DNA of 64,000 nucleotides. Source: Rhizobium vallis. Its GTDB lineage: Bacteria; Pseudomonadota; Alphaproteobacteria; Rhizobiales; Rhizobiaceae. The notes under the pieces are model-generated. The model saw only the letters and a program-made list of their open reading frames with translations. It did not search any database and was not told where the DNA came from. A program made the translations under genes and the position numbers. The stretch covers positions 124,001 to 188,000 of the forward strand of contig NZ_ML133694.1 of assembly GCF_003985155.1 (NCBI RefSeq), in the 5' to 3' direction. Positions 27,137-36,551 of the stretch are shown piece by piece (the stretch's first letter is position 1; each line of letters starts with the position of its first letter).

Positions 27137-28954
27137 ATGCAAGTTGCCAAGGCTGAGACCGCGTTGCCAGAAAACAAAGCCACACGATCCGAACATGAGT
27201 TTCAGGATCTTCTGCGCCGTCTCGAACTCGCCCTCGATGCATCCCGGATCGGTGTCTGGGAGCACAGCATCGCCAAGGACGGGATCTTGTGGGATGCGCA
27301 GATGCATCGGCTCTACGAGACTGGCGAGACATGCCGGAATGTGCCGTCATGGCTCTGGTCGAATGCGATCCATCCCGACGATCGCGAGCGGGCCGAGCGC
27401 GACTTCGATCAGGCGATCGCGGCGCGGGGTGCTTACAATTCGCAATTCCGTATCGTGCTGCCGAGCGGCGAAATCCGTCATCTGCGCTCGCGCGCGCATT
27501 TCTACGTGGATGCGGAGGGTCTGCCCTCCTTCATCGGCGCCGAATGGGATGTGACTTCAGACGTCCAGCTGAATGCGGAACTGGCGCGGCAGAAGGTGGT
27601 GGCCGAAGCGCGAGCGCTGGCGCTCGAAGAAAGCAATGCCCGCATCGAGCATGTCGCCGATCACGACTATCTCACCGGCCTGCCGAACCGGCGCCTTCTC
27701 GACAAGCGACTGGCGGAGCTGCCGTCAGACAAGAGCATCACCACGCTTGGCGTGCTGCATCTCGATCTCGACCAGTTCAAGCAGATCAATGACAGCCACG
27801 GCCATGCGGCCGGCGACGCGGTGCTGAGGGCGGCAGCCCTTCGCATCACCGCCGCCATTCCTGCCAATGGCATGGTCGCCCGCGTCGGCGGTGACGAATT
27901 CGTCATCGTGCTGGTCAATTTCACTGATCTCGCCGAATTGAAGCTGATCACCGAGGACCTGCAGCGCCGGCTGCGGAAGAAGATCCGCTTTGGCGACGAG
28001 ATGCTGCAATCCGGCGCCTCGATCGGCGTTTCCTGGAGCGGCGATCGGCGGGTGCGCAACCTGCTTGCCGAATCCGATCTCGCCCTCTACCAGGCCAAGA
28101 AGCTCGGACGAAACCGCGTCGAATTCTTCACACGGCAATTGCAGGAGGACCTGCGCTCCAAGCGCCGCCTCGCCGAGGAGCTGAAGCTCGGGCTGGAGCG
28201 CGGCGAGATCGTTCCCTATTATCAGGTGCAGCTCGATGCCCGCACGCGGGAGGTCATCGGCTTCGAGGCGCTGGCGCGCTGGAAACACCCGGAGAAGGGT
28301 GTGCTCGCTCCCGGCATATTCCTGAAGATCGCCGACGAGCATGGGCTTTCGGCTGATATCGACGCGGCGATCCTGAAAAGCGTTCTCCAAGACCGGCTGT
28401 TGTGGCTGTTGCGCGGCGTTACGGTCCCCCGCATCGCCGTCAATATCTCGGCGTCGCGTCTTGCCGACCCGGCGCTGCTCGGCAAGCTCAGGAAACTCGA
28501 CATTCCGCCCGGCGTAATTGCCTTCGAGCTGATCGAGACGATTTTCCTCGACGACAGTGACGAGAAGCTGCTCGAGCATATCGGCGACATCAAGCAGATG
28601 GGCATCGACATCGAGATCGACGATTTCGGATCGGGCCACGCCTCGCTCATCGGCCTCGTCAAGCTGCGGCCGAAACGGCTGAAGATCGACCGGCAGCTTG
28701 TCACCGAGGTCGTCAGTTCCGCCGAGCAGCGGCGCGTGGTGGGCTCGATCGTGGAAATCGCCAAGGCGCTCGATGTCGAGGTGATCGCGGAGGGTATCGA
28801 GACCGAGGCGCATGCCGTCGTGCTGGCGCAGCTCGGCTGTGACGGCCTGCAGGGTTATGCGTTCGGTTATCCCGCACCGGCGGCCGAGCTGGACCGGCTC
28901 TTTTCATCGCTGACGAGCGGGATCGAAAAGCAGAAGGCCGCGATGGGCGGCTGA
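27137..28954 (+). CDS. PAS-GGDEF-EAL cyclic-di-GMP signalling protein
   Basis: 605 residues without membrane segments. A PAS_3-type sensor (about 25-150, LDASRIGVWEHS ... SFIGAEWDVT) is followed by a GGDEF domain (DYLTGLPNRRLLDKRL at about 175, active site VGGDEF near 250) and an EAL domain (GFEALARW near 375, DDFGSGHASL, LKIDRQLV, EVIAEGIETEAH). Both catalytic signatures look intact, so it could make and degrade c-di-GMP. The RxxD inhibition site five residues before GGDEF is absent (NGMVARVGGDEF), so product inhibition is unlikely. It is monocistronic. Confidence 0.93.
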   Translation: MQVAKAETALPENKATRSEHEFQDLLRRLELALDASRIGVWEHSIAKDGILWDAQMHRLYETGETCRNVPSWLWSNAIHPDDRERAERDFDQAIAARGAYNSQFRIVLPSGEIRHLRSRAHFYVDAEGLPSFIGAEWDVTSDVQLNAELARQKVVAEARALALEESNARIEHVADHDYLTGLPNRRLLDKRLAELPSDKSITTLGVLHLDLDQFKQINDSHGHAAGDAVLRAAALRITAAIPANGMVARVGGDEFVIVLVNFTDLAELKLITEDLQRRLRKKIRFGDEMLQSGASIGVSWSGDRRVRNLLAESDLALYQAKKLGRNRVEFFTRQLQEDLRSKRRLAEELKLGLERGEIVPYYQVQLDARTREVIGFEALARWKHPEKGVLAPGIFLKIADEHGLSADIDAAILKSVLQDRLLWLLRGVTVPRIAVNISASRLADPALLGKLRKLDIPPGVIAFELIETIFLDDSDEKLLEHIGDIKQMGIDIEIDDFGSGHASLIGLVKLRPKRLKIDRQLVTEVVSSAEQRRVVGSIVEIAKALDVEVIAEGIETEAHAVVLAQLGCDGLQGYAFGYPAPAAELDRLFSSLTSGIEKQKAAMGG

Positions 28955-29251
28955 AATGCTTTCCCGCCGTTCAAACCGGAAAGGCGGCATCTTTTCGGTG
29001 CGACGTTTTGTTTCGCATCGGCAGGAAGACAATTGGCGCGCAAGTAATTTTCTTGAGCTTGCAACGGCATTGTTTCATGGTAATGCGGAAACGAAGTTTT
29101 CTGTATTGCATCGAAAAATGATTATACGCGTCATCATGACCATGAGCGCGGGTTTCTCCATCATTGGCTGGTGCAATCGGAGAGCGGGGCCTGACAACTG
29201 CTTTGCTGTTGCCGGGATGGACTTGCGGGACATTCAATCTGGGAAAGTCGC

Positions 29252-30100
29252 ATGAATTCGGAATTTGCCGTTCGTTCAATGCGGCCCGGCGAACTGGAGC
29301 TCGTGCTCGAATGGGCGCGTCAGGAGGGTTGGAACCCGGGGCTTGATGATTCGCTCGCGTTCCTCGAGGCCGATCCATCCGGATTTTTCGTCGGCTCCAT
29401 CGGTGAAGTTCCCGTCGGCTCGATCTCGGTCGTCAAATATGGCGACAGTTTCGCCTTTCTCGGCCTCTACATCGTTCATCCCGATTTTCGCGGCAAGGGT
29501 TACGGCAAGGCGATCTGGGAAGCGGGCGTCGCCACGGCAGAGGGCCGGACGATCGGCCTCGACGGCGTTGCCGCGCAGCAGGAAAGCTACCGCAAGGCCG
29601 GCTTCGAGCCCGCCTATACCACCATCCGCTACGGCGGCGTCGCCACCTCGCTGCCAGTCTCGACGCTCGCCGCGCAGCCGGTGCTGGATACGCGCCTCGA
29701 AGGTTTGCAGCGTTATGATTCGGCGATCTTTCCCGGGCCGCGGGATGCCTTCCTCGCCGCCTGGTGCACCGCCCGCAAGGGACGCCGCTCGGCAGTGGCG
29801 CGTAAGAGCCACAAGATCCGCGGTTACGGCACGATCCGCCGCTGTTATGAAGGCTACAAGATCGGTCCGCTCTTTGCCAATGACGCCGACAGCGCCGCCG
29901 CACTTCTTGCCGAACTAATCCCGGAAGCGAAGGGGGCGGCGATCTTCATCGATATCCCCGCGGAAAACCGCGAGGCGATAGCGCTTGCCGAAAGCATCGG
30001 CCTTCAGCCGGTTTTCGAGACTGCGCGCATGTATCGCGGACCGGCGCCGGCCATTCCGCTGAAACACGTCTTCGGCGTGACGACGCTGGAGCTCGGCTAG
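29252..30100 (+). CDS. GNAT acetyltransferase with C-terminal Acetyltransf_18-like domain
   Basis: 282 residues. The N-terminal GNAT domain has the acetyl-CoA loop in VHPDFRGKGYGKAIWE (about 78-93). A second, GNAT-like region follows (about 150-280, with GYKIGPLFANDADSAAALL and FIDIPAENREAIALAESIGL). This two-part layout is common in uncharacterised rhizobial acetyltransferases. GGGAAAG lies ahead of the ATG. The stop overlaps that of the convergent EamA transporter gene by 4 bases. Substrate unknown. Confidence 0.88.
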   Translation: MNSEFAVRSMRPGELELVLEWARQEGWNPGLDDSLAFLEADPSGFFVGSIGEVPVGSISVVKYGDSFAFLGLYIVHPDFRGKGYGKAIWEAGVATAEGRTIGLDGVAAQQESYRKAGFEPAYTTIRYGGVATSLPVSTLAAQPVLDTRLEGLQRYDSAIFPGPRDAFLAAWCTARKGRRSAVARKSHKIRGYGTIRRCYEGYKIGPLFANDADSAAALLAELIPEAKGAAIFIDIPAENREAIALAESIGLQPVFETARMYRGPAPAIPLKHVFGVTTLELG

Positions 30101-31014
30101 TCGATCGGCGAGGCGGGTACCGTTGGCGCGGAAGCCTTCGGTCGGCCCCTTTCGGCGATCGCGATACCGCCCAAGGTCAGCACCAATGCGATCATGTGGA
30201 AAGACTGGAGCCGCTCGCCGATCAGGGCGACGGAAAGCAGCGTCCCGAATACCGGCACCAGATTGATGAAAAGGCCGGCGCGGTTGGCGCCGAGTGCCTC
30301 GACGCCCTTGATATAGAGGATCTGCGCCAGCAGCGAGGGGAAGATCGCCGTATAGAGGGTAATGCTCCAGCCGGCCTGGTCCGGCCACTGCGCCGCACCC
30401 CGGGCAATCTCCCAGAGGAGCAGCGGCACCGAGGTCAGCATGGCGGCGAAGGCCGGGAAAGCCATGAGCGTGCGCCAGTCGACCGGCGGTTTCCAGCGCA
30501 GAAAGATCGTGTAGAAGGAATAGGCAGCGATGGCGATCAGCATCAGCCCGTCGCCGCGGTTGAGCTGCAGCTGCAGCAGCGTGGCGAGGTCGCCATGGGC
30601 GGCCGTGAGCGCGACACCCACCAGCGTCATGCCGAAGCCGAGACATTGCGCCAGCGAGATGCCGGTGCGGAAAAAGAAGAAATTCAGCAGGAAGATCAGC
30701 ATCGGAATGCCGGCCTGCTCGATGGCGACGTTGATGGCCGTCGTATATTGCACCGCCGAGTAAAGCATGGCGTTGAAGAGGGTGTAGCCGATGGCGCCGT
30801 AGCAGAGGAGCAGCGGCAAGTTTTTCCGCGCCAGCGGCCAATCTTTCTTCAGCTGCGGCACTGAGATCAGGGCGATCAGCGAGACGGCGAGGAACCAGCG
30901 CAGGAAGGTCAGCATCATCGGGCTGATATGGCCGACCGCGAGCTTGCCGGCGACTGAGTTGCCGCCCCAGCAAAGGGTGGCAATGACGAGGCAGATATAG
31001 GCCGTGGCTTGCAA
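30097..31014 (-). CDS. EamA/DMT-family transporter
   Basis: 305 residues with ten hydrophobic segments in two EamA repeats (first ATAYICLVIATLCWGGNSVAG, second GDGLMLIAIAAYSFYTIFLRWK). A TTG at 31014 is chosen because it begins exactly at the first membrane helix and gives the normal family length. Longer in-frame starts (to 31260) would overlap the divergent purA gene and add 80 non-conserved residues. It likely exports small metabolites or amino acids; the substrate is unknown. It shares a 193-base divergent region with purA. Confidence 0.85.
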   Translation of the reverse strand: MQATAYICLVIATLCWGGNSVAGKLAVGHISPMMLTFLRWFLAVSLIALISVPQLKKDWPLARKNLPLLLCYGAIGYTLFNAMLYSAVQYTTAINVAIEQAGIPMLIFLLNFFFFRTGISLAQCLGFGMTLVGVALTAAHGDLATLLQLQLNRGDGLMLIAIAAYSFYTIFLRWKPPVDWRTLMAFPAFAAMLTSVPLLLWEIARGAAQWPDQAGWSITLYTAIFPSLLAQILYIKGVEALGANRAGLFINLVPVFGTLLSVALIGERLQSFHMIALVLTLGGIAIAERGRPKASAPTVPASPID

Positions 31015-31207
31015 GAGCGTTTCTTTCCCGTCTTTCCGCGATCGCCGGGCGGCGCTTTCCAAGCGGCAATAGCCCGCCGGCTGCTGATTTGTCACGTAAA
31101 AAGCCCAATCGGCTGCGACAACAGGGTCGCTTTCCCAAAAACAAAGCTTTATAGATGCGCGGGTTTGGGCAGATGCGCATTTTTGCGCCGGTAACAGGAA
31201 GAGTTGG

Positions 31208-32506
31208 ATGACGAACGTAGTCGTGGTCGGTTCGCAATGGGGTGACGAAGGCAAGGGCAAGATTGTCGACTGGCTTTCCGAACGTGCGGATATCGTCGTG
31301 CGCTATCAGGGCGGACACAATGCCGGCCATACGCTCGTCATCGACGGTACGAGCTACAAGCTCTCGCTGCTGCCGTCCGGCGTCGTGCGCCCGGGCAAGA
31401 TGGCGGTGATCGGCAACGGCGTCGTCGTCGATCCGCATGCCCTGATCGCCGAGATCGGCCGACTGGAGGCGCAGGGCGTGACGGTTACGCCTGACAATCT
31501 GCGCATTGCAGACAATGCGACGCTCATCCTGTCGCTGCATCGCGAGCTCGACGCGATGCGCGAGGATGCGGCATCGAACAGTGGCACCAAGATCGGCACC
31601 ACGCGCCGCGGCATCGGCCCGGCCTATGAAGACAAGGTCGGCCGTCGCGCCATCCGCGTCATGGATCTCGCCGATCTCGACAGCCTTTCCGGCAAGGTCG
31701 ACCGTATTCTGACCCATCACAACGCGCTTCGCCGCGGCCTCGGTGTCGCCGAAGTCAGCCACCAGGCGATCATGGAGGAGCTGACCTCGATCGCCGATCG
31801 GGTGCTGCCGTTCCGTGATACCGTTTGGCTCTTCCTTGACAAGGAGCGCCGCAAGGGCGCCCGCATCCTGTTCGAAGGCGCGCAGGGCAGCTTGCTCGAC
31901 ATCGACCATGGCACCTATCCTTTTGTGACCTCGTCGAACACAGTGGCCGGTCAGGCTGCCGCCGGTTCGGGCATGGGGCCTGGTTCGCTCGGCTATATCC
32001 TCGGCATCACCAAGGCCTACACGACACGTGTTGGCGAAGGCCCGTTCCCGACCGAGCTCACGGATGAGATCGGCCAGTTCCTCGGCGAAAAGGGGCATGA
32101 ATTCGGGACCGTGACCGGACGCAAGCGTCGCTGCGGCTGGTTCGATGCCGCGCTGGTGCGCCAGTCGGTTGCCACCAACGGCATCACCGGCATCGCGCTC
32201 ACCAAGCTCGATGTGCTCGATGGCCTCGAAGAACTGAAGATCTGCGTCGGTTACATGCTCGACGGCGAACAGATTGATCATCTTCCCGCAAGCCAGGGAG
32301 CGCAAGCTAGGGTCGAACCGATCTATGTCACGCTGGAGGGATGGAAGGAATCGACCGTGGGCGCCCGCAGCTGGGCGGATCTTCCGGCACAGGCGATCAA
32401 GTATGTTCGCCAGGTCGAAGAACTGATCGGGGCGCCTGTCGCGCTCCTTTCCACCAGCCCTGAGCGGGATGACACGATACTTGTGACCGATCCGTTTGAG
32501 GACTAA
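31208..32506 (+). CDS. purA: Adenylosuccinate synthetase
   Basis: 432 residues, full length. The GTP-binding loop QWGDEGKGKIVDWL opens the protein, followed by QGGHNAGHT, GTTRRGIGPAYEDK, the second GTP/IMP site EGAQGSLLDIDHGTYPFVTSSN and TGRKRRCGWFD. It joins aspartate to IMP using GTP, the first committed step to AMP. AGGAAGAG precedes the ATG. It is the first gene of a plus-strand pair with the acidic membrane protein gene 60 bases downstream. Confidence 0.98.
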   Translation: MTNVVVVGSQWGDEGKGKIVDWLSERADIVVRYQGGHNAGHTLVIDGTSYKLSLLPSGVVRPGKMAVIGNGVVVDPHALIAEIGRLEAQGVTVTPDNLRIADNATLILSLHRELDAMREDAASNSGTKIGTTRRGIGPAYEDKVGRRAIRVMDLADLDSLSGKVDRILTHHNALRRGLGVAEVSHQAIMEELTSIADRVLPFRDTVWLFLDKERRKGARILFEGAQGSLLDIDHGTYPFVTSSNTVAGQAAAGSGMGPGSLGYILGITKAYTTRVGEGPFPTELTDEIGQFLGEKGHEFGTVTGRKRRCGWFDAALVRQSVATNGITGIALTKLDVLDGLEELKICVGYMLDGEQIDHLPASQGAQARVEPIYVTLEGWKESTVGARSWADLPAQAIKYVRQVEELIGAPVALLSTSPERDDTILVTDPFED

Positions 32507-32566
32507 GCTCGCGGGTCACTATAGGGGATAGTTCGGGAGAATGCCGGACTTCTTGAGAAAGTACTG

Positions 32567-35098
32567 ATGGCGGATTTTATTGCAGTTATTCGGCGGGCCG
32601 TCGACGGCCTGGCTGAAAACACCCCAGAGATGCGGGTGAAAGTCTACGACCGTGCTCGCGGCGCAGTGCAGCGGCAGCTCGAGAACATGAAGCCGCGTCC
32701 GCCGGAAGCCATGCTGCAACGCCAGCTTGAAAAGCTCGAGGCCGCCATCCGCGAAGTGGAAGGCGAACATTCCGAGGCGCTGCTGCTCGACGAGCCGGTT
32801 GCCGCCGTCACTGCGCTGGAATCCTCGGAGGAACAGACGGTTCGCGACGAAAGCGAACCGACGCCTGCGCCTGTTGTCGAAGAGCCTGCTTACGAAGCCT
32901 CTGCGGAACCGCAGGCGGTCGAGCCCGTCGACGAGCCGGATCACGTGGAAGCTGCCGCGCCGCAGGAGCCTCAGGAAGAGCTCGCGGACGAGGAACTGCT
33001 CGCCGAGGAAGCGGCCAGCCTCCCGGAGACGTCTGTTGCGGCCGAGGCCACCGGTCCCGCGGAGGCAGAGACAGCCGTTCCTGCCGAAACATACTGGCAT
33101 CCCTCGCATGAAGAGGAAGCGCCGGCCGAGGAATGGCATGCCGGCGAGAGGCACGAGCTCGCTGCCGAGGCTGCGCCTGAAGAAGATGAGCGCTGGGAGC
33201 CGCCTGCCGAGCATCGCGACGAAGAAGCCGGCGAATATCACCCCGACGAGCAGCATGCCGCAGAGGCCGAAGAACTCGCGGCCGAACCGGCGACGGTGGA
33301 AAGCGAGGAGCCGGCTGGAGAGAAGGCGTACGAGCCTATCGACTCGTCCCAACGCGTCGCGCGCGGGCTAGACCATGCTGTCCATCGCCTGGTGGAGCCG
33401 GTCGCTGAATTCGATCGTCCGCAGGAATTCGTCGAGCACAGCCGCGAGGAGCCGCTGCAGGCCGATGCCGCAGCGCATTTCGATCCCATCTGGAGCGAGC
33501 CCGTCGCCGAGACGCCCGCTCCGGCGCCGAAAGATGCCGAGACCGAATGGGCGGAAGAGGAACTCCGGCAATATTCGGAAACGGCGCCGGTCACCGCCGA
33601 CGTCTCGGCGCGCGCCTTCGAAGAGGTGATATCGAGCCTCGAAAAAGCCGCGCCTGCGGCCGTCATGCCGACAGCCAAGGAAAGTTTCTCCTGGGAGACG
33701 GCCGCCTTCGACGATCTGCCGCCGATTGACGCGGGCAGCAACAAGAAGACGCCGGTGGCCTCGCATTTCGACGATGTCGATATCTTCGCGGAAGTGCATG
33801 ACGGCAAGCCGGCGGCTGCGGCCGGCGCACCGAGCCAGGACTGGCGCGAGGCAAAGGCGCTGCGCGGTTACGACCGGCGCGGTTCTGTTGCCGCCGACGA
33901 CGATGACACCAATCCGGGAATGGATATCGACCAGATGGTCGCCTCCAAGCTCCAGGGCAAGAGTTTCCGCATGGAGCCGAAGCGCCGCCGCTTCGGCATC
34001 GGCACGGTGATCACGCTTCTCTTTGCACTCATCCTGATCGGCGGCGGCGCCTATGCCGGCTGGACGAACAGGGAGGCGCTGGTGGCGATGGTCGACGGGC
34101 TCGTCAGCTCGGCCCCGTCGCAAGCGACGAGGAACGAGGCGACGACGGCGCCGGCGCCGGCGGGATCCGCGACGCCTGCTACGCCAAGTGCCCCGACCCC
34201 GAGTGCTACGACGCCTGCCAAGCCAGCGACCGAGCCGGGAGCGCAGAATACTCCGGCGCCGCCAGCGCAGCCGAACCAGCAAGTGGCGTCACTGAACAAT
34301 GATGGCACAGCTGCCAATTCCAAGTTTACGCAGCGGCTGCTCGCCGATGGAACCGAGGTCGACAGTGGGGCGGCGACCGTGCCGGGAACGCCAACCGCCG
34401 AAGGCAAATCGGTCGCCGAACAGAATGTCGCCTCAGCCGATACGCCGCCCGCCAGCGCGCAGAGCGATGTAGCGCCCGCCGAAACCCTGACGCCCAACGG
34501 CCCGGCGGCATCGCCGCAGCAGACCGCACCGGTCGGCTCGTCGGAAAAGATGTTCCTCTACGAGGAGCGTATCGGCCAGAGCTCGCCGACGGCGATCGAA
34601 GGATCGGTCGTTTGGAGCGTGCAGCACGAGACAGGCCAGGGCGGCCGACAGGAGGCAACGGTGCAAGGTAACGTCACCGTTCCCGAGCGCAATCTCTCGG
34701 CTCTCGTCACCTTCAAGCGCAATTCCGATCCGTCACTGCCGGCAAGCCATCTCGTCGAGATCGTCTTTTCGGTTCCGCCGAATTTCGAAGGCGGCAGCAT
34801 CGATAGCGTCCAGCGCATCTCGATGAAGCGCACCGAGCAGGATCGCGGCGACGCGCTGATTGCGGTGCCGGCCAAGATCACCGACGATTTCCATATGATC
34901 GCGCTCAATGACTATCCTGATGCGCGCAAGGCCAATCTCGATCTGATGTCGACCCGCAACTGGATCGATATCCCGATCACCTACCGCAATGGCCGTCGCG
35001 CGCTGCTGACGATGGAAAAGGGCGGCTCGGGAACGGACGCGTTCAACACCGCGATCAAGGAATGGACTGCGCTCGGGGATGTCTCGACGAACCAGTGA
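32567..35098 (+). CDS. Large acidic single-pass membrane protein, uncharacterised
   Basis: 843 residues with four zones. Residues 1-75 are a basic helical head (ADFIAVIRRAVDGLAENTPEM). About 75-470 is a low-complexity Glu/Ala/Pro-rich acidic tract. About 476-500 is a single membrane helix (IGTVITLLFALILIGGGAYAGW) after an RRR anchor. Then comes an Ala/Pro/Thr linker (510-655) and a globular C-terminal domain (657-843, starting SSEKMFLYEERIG). The topology suggests an acidic cytoplasmic arm and a periplasmic domain. No known family is recognised; similar proteins occur downstream of purA in other rhizobia as I recall. Function unknown. Confidence 0.85.
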   Translation: MADFIAVIRRAVDGLAENTPEMRVKVYDRARGAVQRQLENMKPRPPEAMLQRQLEKLEAAIREVEGEHSEALLLDEPVAAVTALESSEEQTVRDESEPTPAPVVEEPAYEASAEPQAVEPVDEPDHVEAAAPQEPQEELADEELLAEEAASLPETSVAAEATGPAEAETAVPAETYWHPSHEEEAPAEEWHAGERHELAAEAAPEEDERWEPPAEHRDEEAGEYHPDEQHAAEAEELAAEPATVESEEPAGEKAYEPIDSSQRVARGLDHAVHRLVEPVAEFDRPQEFVEHSREEPLQADAAAHFDPIWSEPVAETPAPAPKDAETEWAEEELRQYSETAPVTADVSARAFEEVISSLEKAAPAAVMPTAKESFSWETAAFDDLPPIDAGSNKKTPVASHFDDVDIFAEVHDGKPAAAAGAPSQDWREAKALRGYDRRGSVAADDDDTNPGMDIDQMVASKLQGKSFRMEPKRRRFGIGTVITLLFALILIGGGAYAGWTNREALVAMVDGLVSSAPSQATRNEATTAPAPAGSATPATPSAPTPSATTPAKPATEPGAQNTPAPPAQPNQQVASLNNDGTAANSKFTQRLLADGTEVDSGAATVPGTPTAEGKSVAEQNVASADTPPASAQSDVAPAETLTPNGPAASPQQTAPVGSSEKMFLYEERIGQSSPTAIEGSVVWSVQHETGQGGRQEATVQGNVTVPERNLSALVTFKRNSDPSLPASHLVEIVFSVPPNFEGGSIDSVQRISMKRTEQDRGDALIAVPAKITDDFHMIALNDYPDARKANLDLMSTRNWIDIPITYRNGRRALLTMEKGGSGTDAFNTAIKEWTALGDVSTNQ

Positions 35099-35170
35099 TA
35101 GTGTTTGTGGGCGGGTGAGTGGGCTTCATTGCCTTTCGCATGCGTTCAAGGCATTCGCTCCTCGCGTCGC

Positions 35171-35375
35171 TCACCCCCTCATCGCCTCGCTTATCGCTCC
35201 GGCACTTCTCCCCGCTGGGGAGAAGAGGTTTGCCGCAGCGCCTCGCTCCCTCTGAAACCGTTTGTGTTGGAATGCCGGCTGCGCCTTGCTGTGAAGAAGG
35301 ATCGCGGCGGCGCGTCATCTCCTCTTCTCCCCAGCGGGGAGAAGGTGCCGGCAGGCGGATGAGGGGGCCGCACGG
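35171..35375. repeat. RIME-like intergenic mosaic repeat
   Basis: Two large inverted arms face each other. The left arm (35200-35226) contains CTTCTCCCCGCTGGGGAGAAG, and the right arm (35322-35351) contains CTTCTCCCCAGCGGGGAGAAG followed by GTGCCGGCAGGCGGATGAGG. Each is itself palindromic, and outer flanks (CCCCTCATCGCC and GGCGGATGAGGGGG) also pair. This is the structure of Rhizobium-specific intergenic mosaic elements. It fills most of the gap between the acidic membrane protein gene and rpoH; I see no gene in it. Confidence 0.75.
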
Positions 35376-35393
35376 CACGCCCTCCAATTGATC

Positions 35394-35430
35394 AAATAAA
35401 AACGCCACCTCCCACGTCGGAGAGGTGGCG
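35394..35430 (-). terminator. Rho-independent terminator of rpoH
   Basis: Read on the minus strand, AACGCCACCTC pairs with GAGGTGGCGTT across a short loop, and the stem runs into TTTTTATTT. It starts about 25 bases beyond the rpoH stop codon. Confidence 0.85.
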
Positions 35431-35454
35431 TTCCCAATCTTGACCTCGGACCAA

Positions 35455-36363
35455 TCAGGCCGTGGCTTCTACGACGCGGACGGCTTTGGCGCGTTCCAGG
35501 GCTTCCTTGCGAACGGCATCCTGAACTTTTTCGAAAGCACGGACCTCGATCTGGCGGACGCGTTCGCGGCTGATGTCGAATTCAGACGAAAGGTCTTCCA
35601 GCGTCACCGGATCCTCGGCGAGGCGGCGAGCCTCGAAGATGCGGCGTTCGCGCTCGTTCAGCACGCTCATCGCTTTCGCCAGCATGCGCCGGCGAGTGTC
35701 GAGCTCATCCTGTTCGATCAGCACGTCTTCCTGGCTGTCATGGTCGTCCACCAGCCAATCCTGCCACTGGCCGCTGTCGCCTTCGGCCGCCTTGATCGGC
35801 GCGTTCAGCGATGCGTCGCCGGAGAGGCGGCGGTTCATCGAAATGACCTCCTCCTCCGAGACGTTCAGCTTGGTGGCGATTTCCGAGACATGCTCCGGCT
35901 TCAGATCGCCGTCGTCGATCGCCTGGATGCGGCCTTTCAGCCGGCGCAGGTTGAAGAACAGGCGCTTCTGGTTGGCGGTCGTGCCCATCTTCACCAGCGA
36001 CCACGAGCGCAGGATATATTCCTGGATCGAGGCCTTGATCCACCACATGGCGTAGGTGGCGAGGCGGAAGCCGCGTTCGGCATCGAACTTCTTGACGGCC
36101 TGCATCAGGCCGACATTGCCCTCGGACACGACTTCGCCGATCGGCAGGCCGTAGCCGCGATAACCCATGGCGATCTTCGCGACGAGGCGAAGATGGCTGG
36201 TGACGAGCTTGTGGGCGGCATCACGATCGCCATGCTCGGCATAACGCTTGGCGAGCATGTATTCCTGCTGCGGCTCGAGCATCGGAAATTTGCGGATTTC
36301 GTCGAGATAACGATTGAGACCGGCTTCGCCGGCGGTAATGGACGGCAAGGTATTTCGGGCCAT
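35455..36363 (-). CDS. rpoH: RNA polymerase sigma-32 factor (RpoH1-type)
   Basis: 302 residues. MARNTLPSI opens the protein as in rhizobial RpoH1. Region 2 is intact (VSEGNVGLMQAVKKFDAERG, FRLATYAMWWIKASIQEYI), the RpoH box is present (QWQDWLVDDHDSQED) and region 4 has the HTH FDISRERVRQIEVRAFEKV. It directs transcription of heat-shock genes. ATG 36363 has AGGAGGG upstream; longer in-frame starts to 36489 lack it. Rhizobia often carry a second, more divergent copy (rpoH2); this one matches the main copy. A terminator follows at 35394-35430. Confidence 0.95.
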   Translation of the reverse strand: MARNTLPSITAGEAGLNRYLDEIRKFPMLEPQQEYMLAKRYAEHGDRDAAHKLVTSHLRLVAKIAMGYRGYGLPIGEVVSEGNVGLMQAVKKFDAERGFRLATYAMWWIKASIQEYILRSWSLVKMGTTANQKRLFFNLRRLKGRIQAIDDGDLKPEHVSEIATKLNVSEEEVISMNRRLSGDASLNAPIKAAEGDSGQWQDWLVDDHDSQEDVLIEQDELDTRRRMLAKAMSVLNERERRIFEARRLAEDPVTLEDLSSEFDISRERVRQIEVRAFEKVQDAVRKEALERAKAVRVVEATA

Positions 36364-36551
36364 AGTGCACCCTCCTAAAGTGGATTCCGGTTCCCGATGG
36401 AAACGCGCCCCCGCGTTGAAAAGGCAAACCGGGACGTGCGGCTCTCTACCCAAGCCCGCACTAAGTCCATGTACAGATAAGTATGGCAAAACGGCGATTC
36501 AAGGTGCCGCTCACGCAGGTGTGAGCGGCAGGGCGGCGTCCGAAGCCGCGT

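Noticed and set aside
31015..31260. N-terminal extension of the EamA transporter to an upstream start
   Set aside because: It would overlap the divergent purA coding sequence and adds 80 residues not seen in the family; TTG 31014 fits the first helix.
29915..32305. A 796-codon minus-strand frame covering the purA region
   Set aside because: It runs antisense across purA and parts of two other well-supported genes and has Arg/His-rich, motif-free sequence. It is a by-product of high G+C codon bias.
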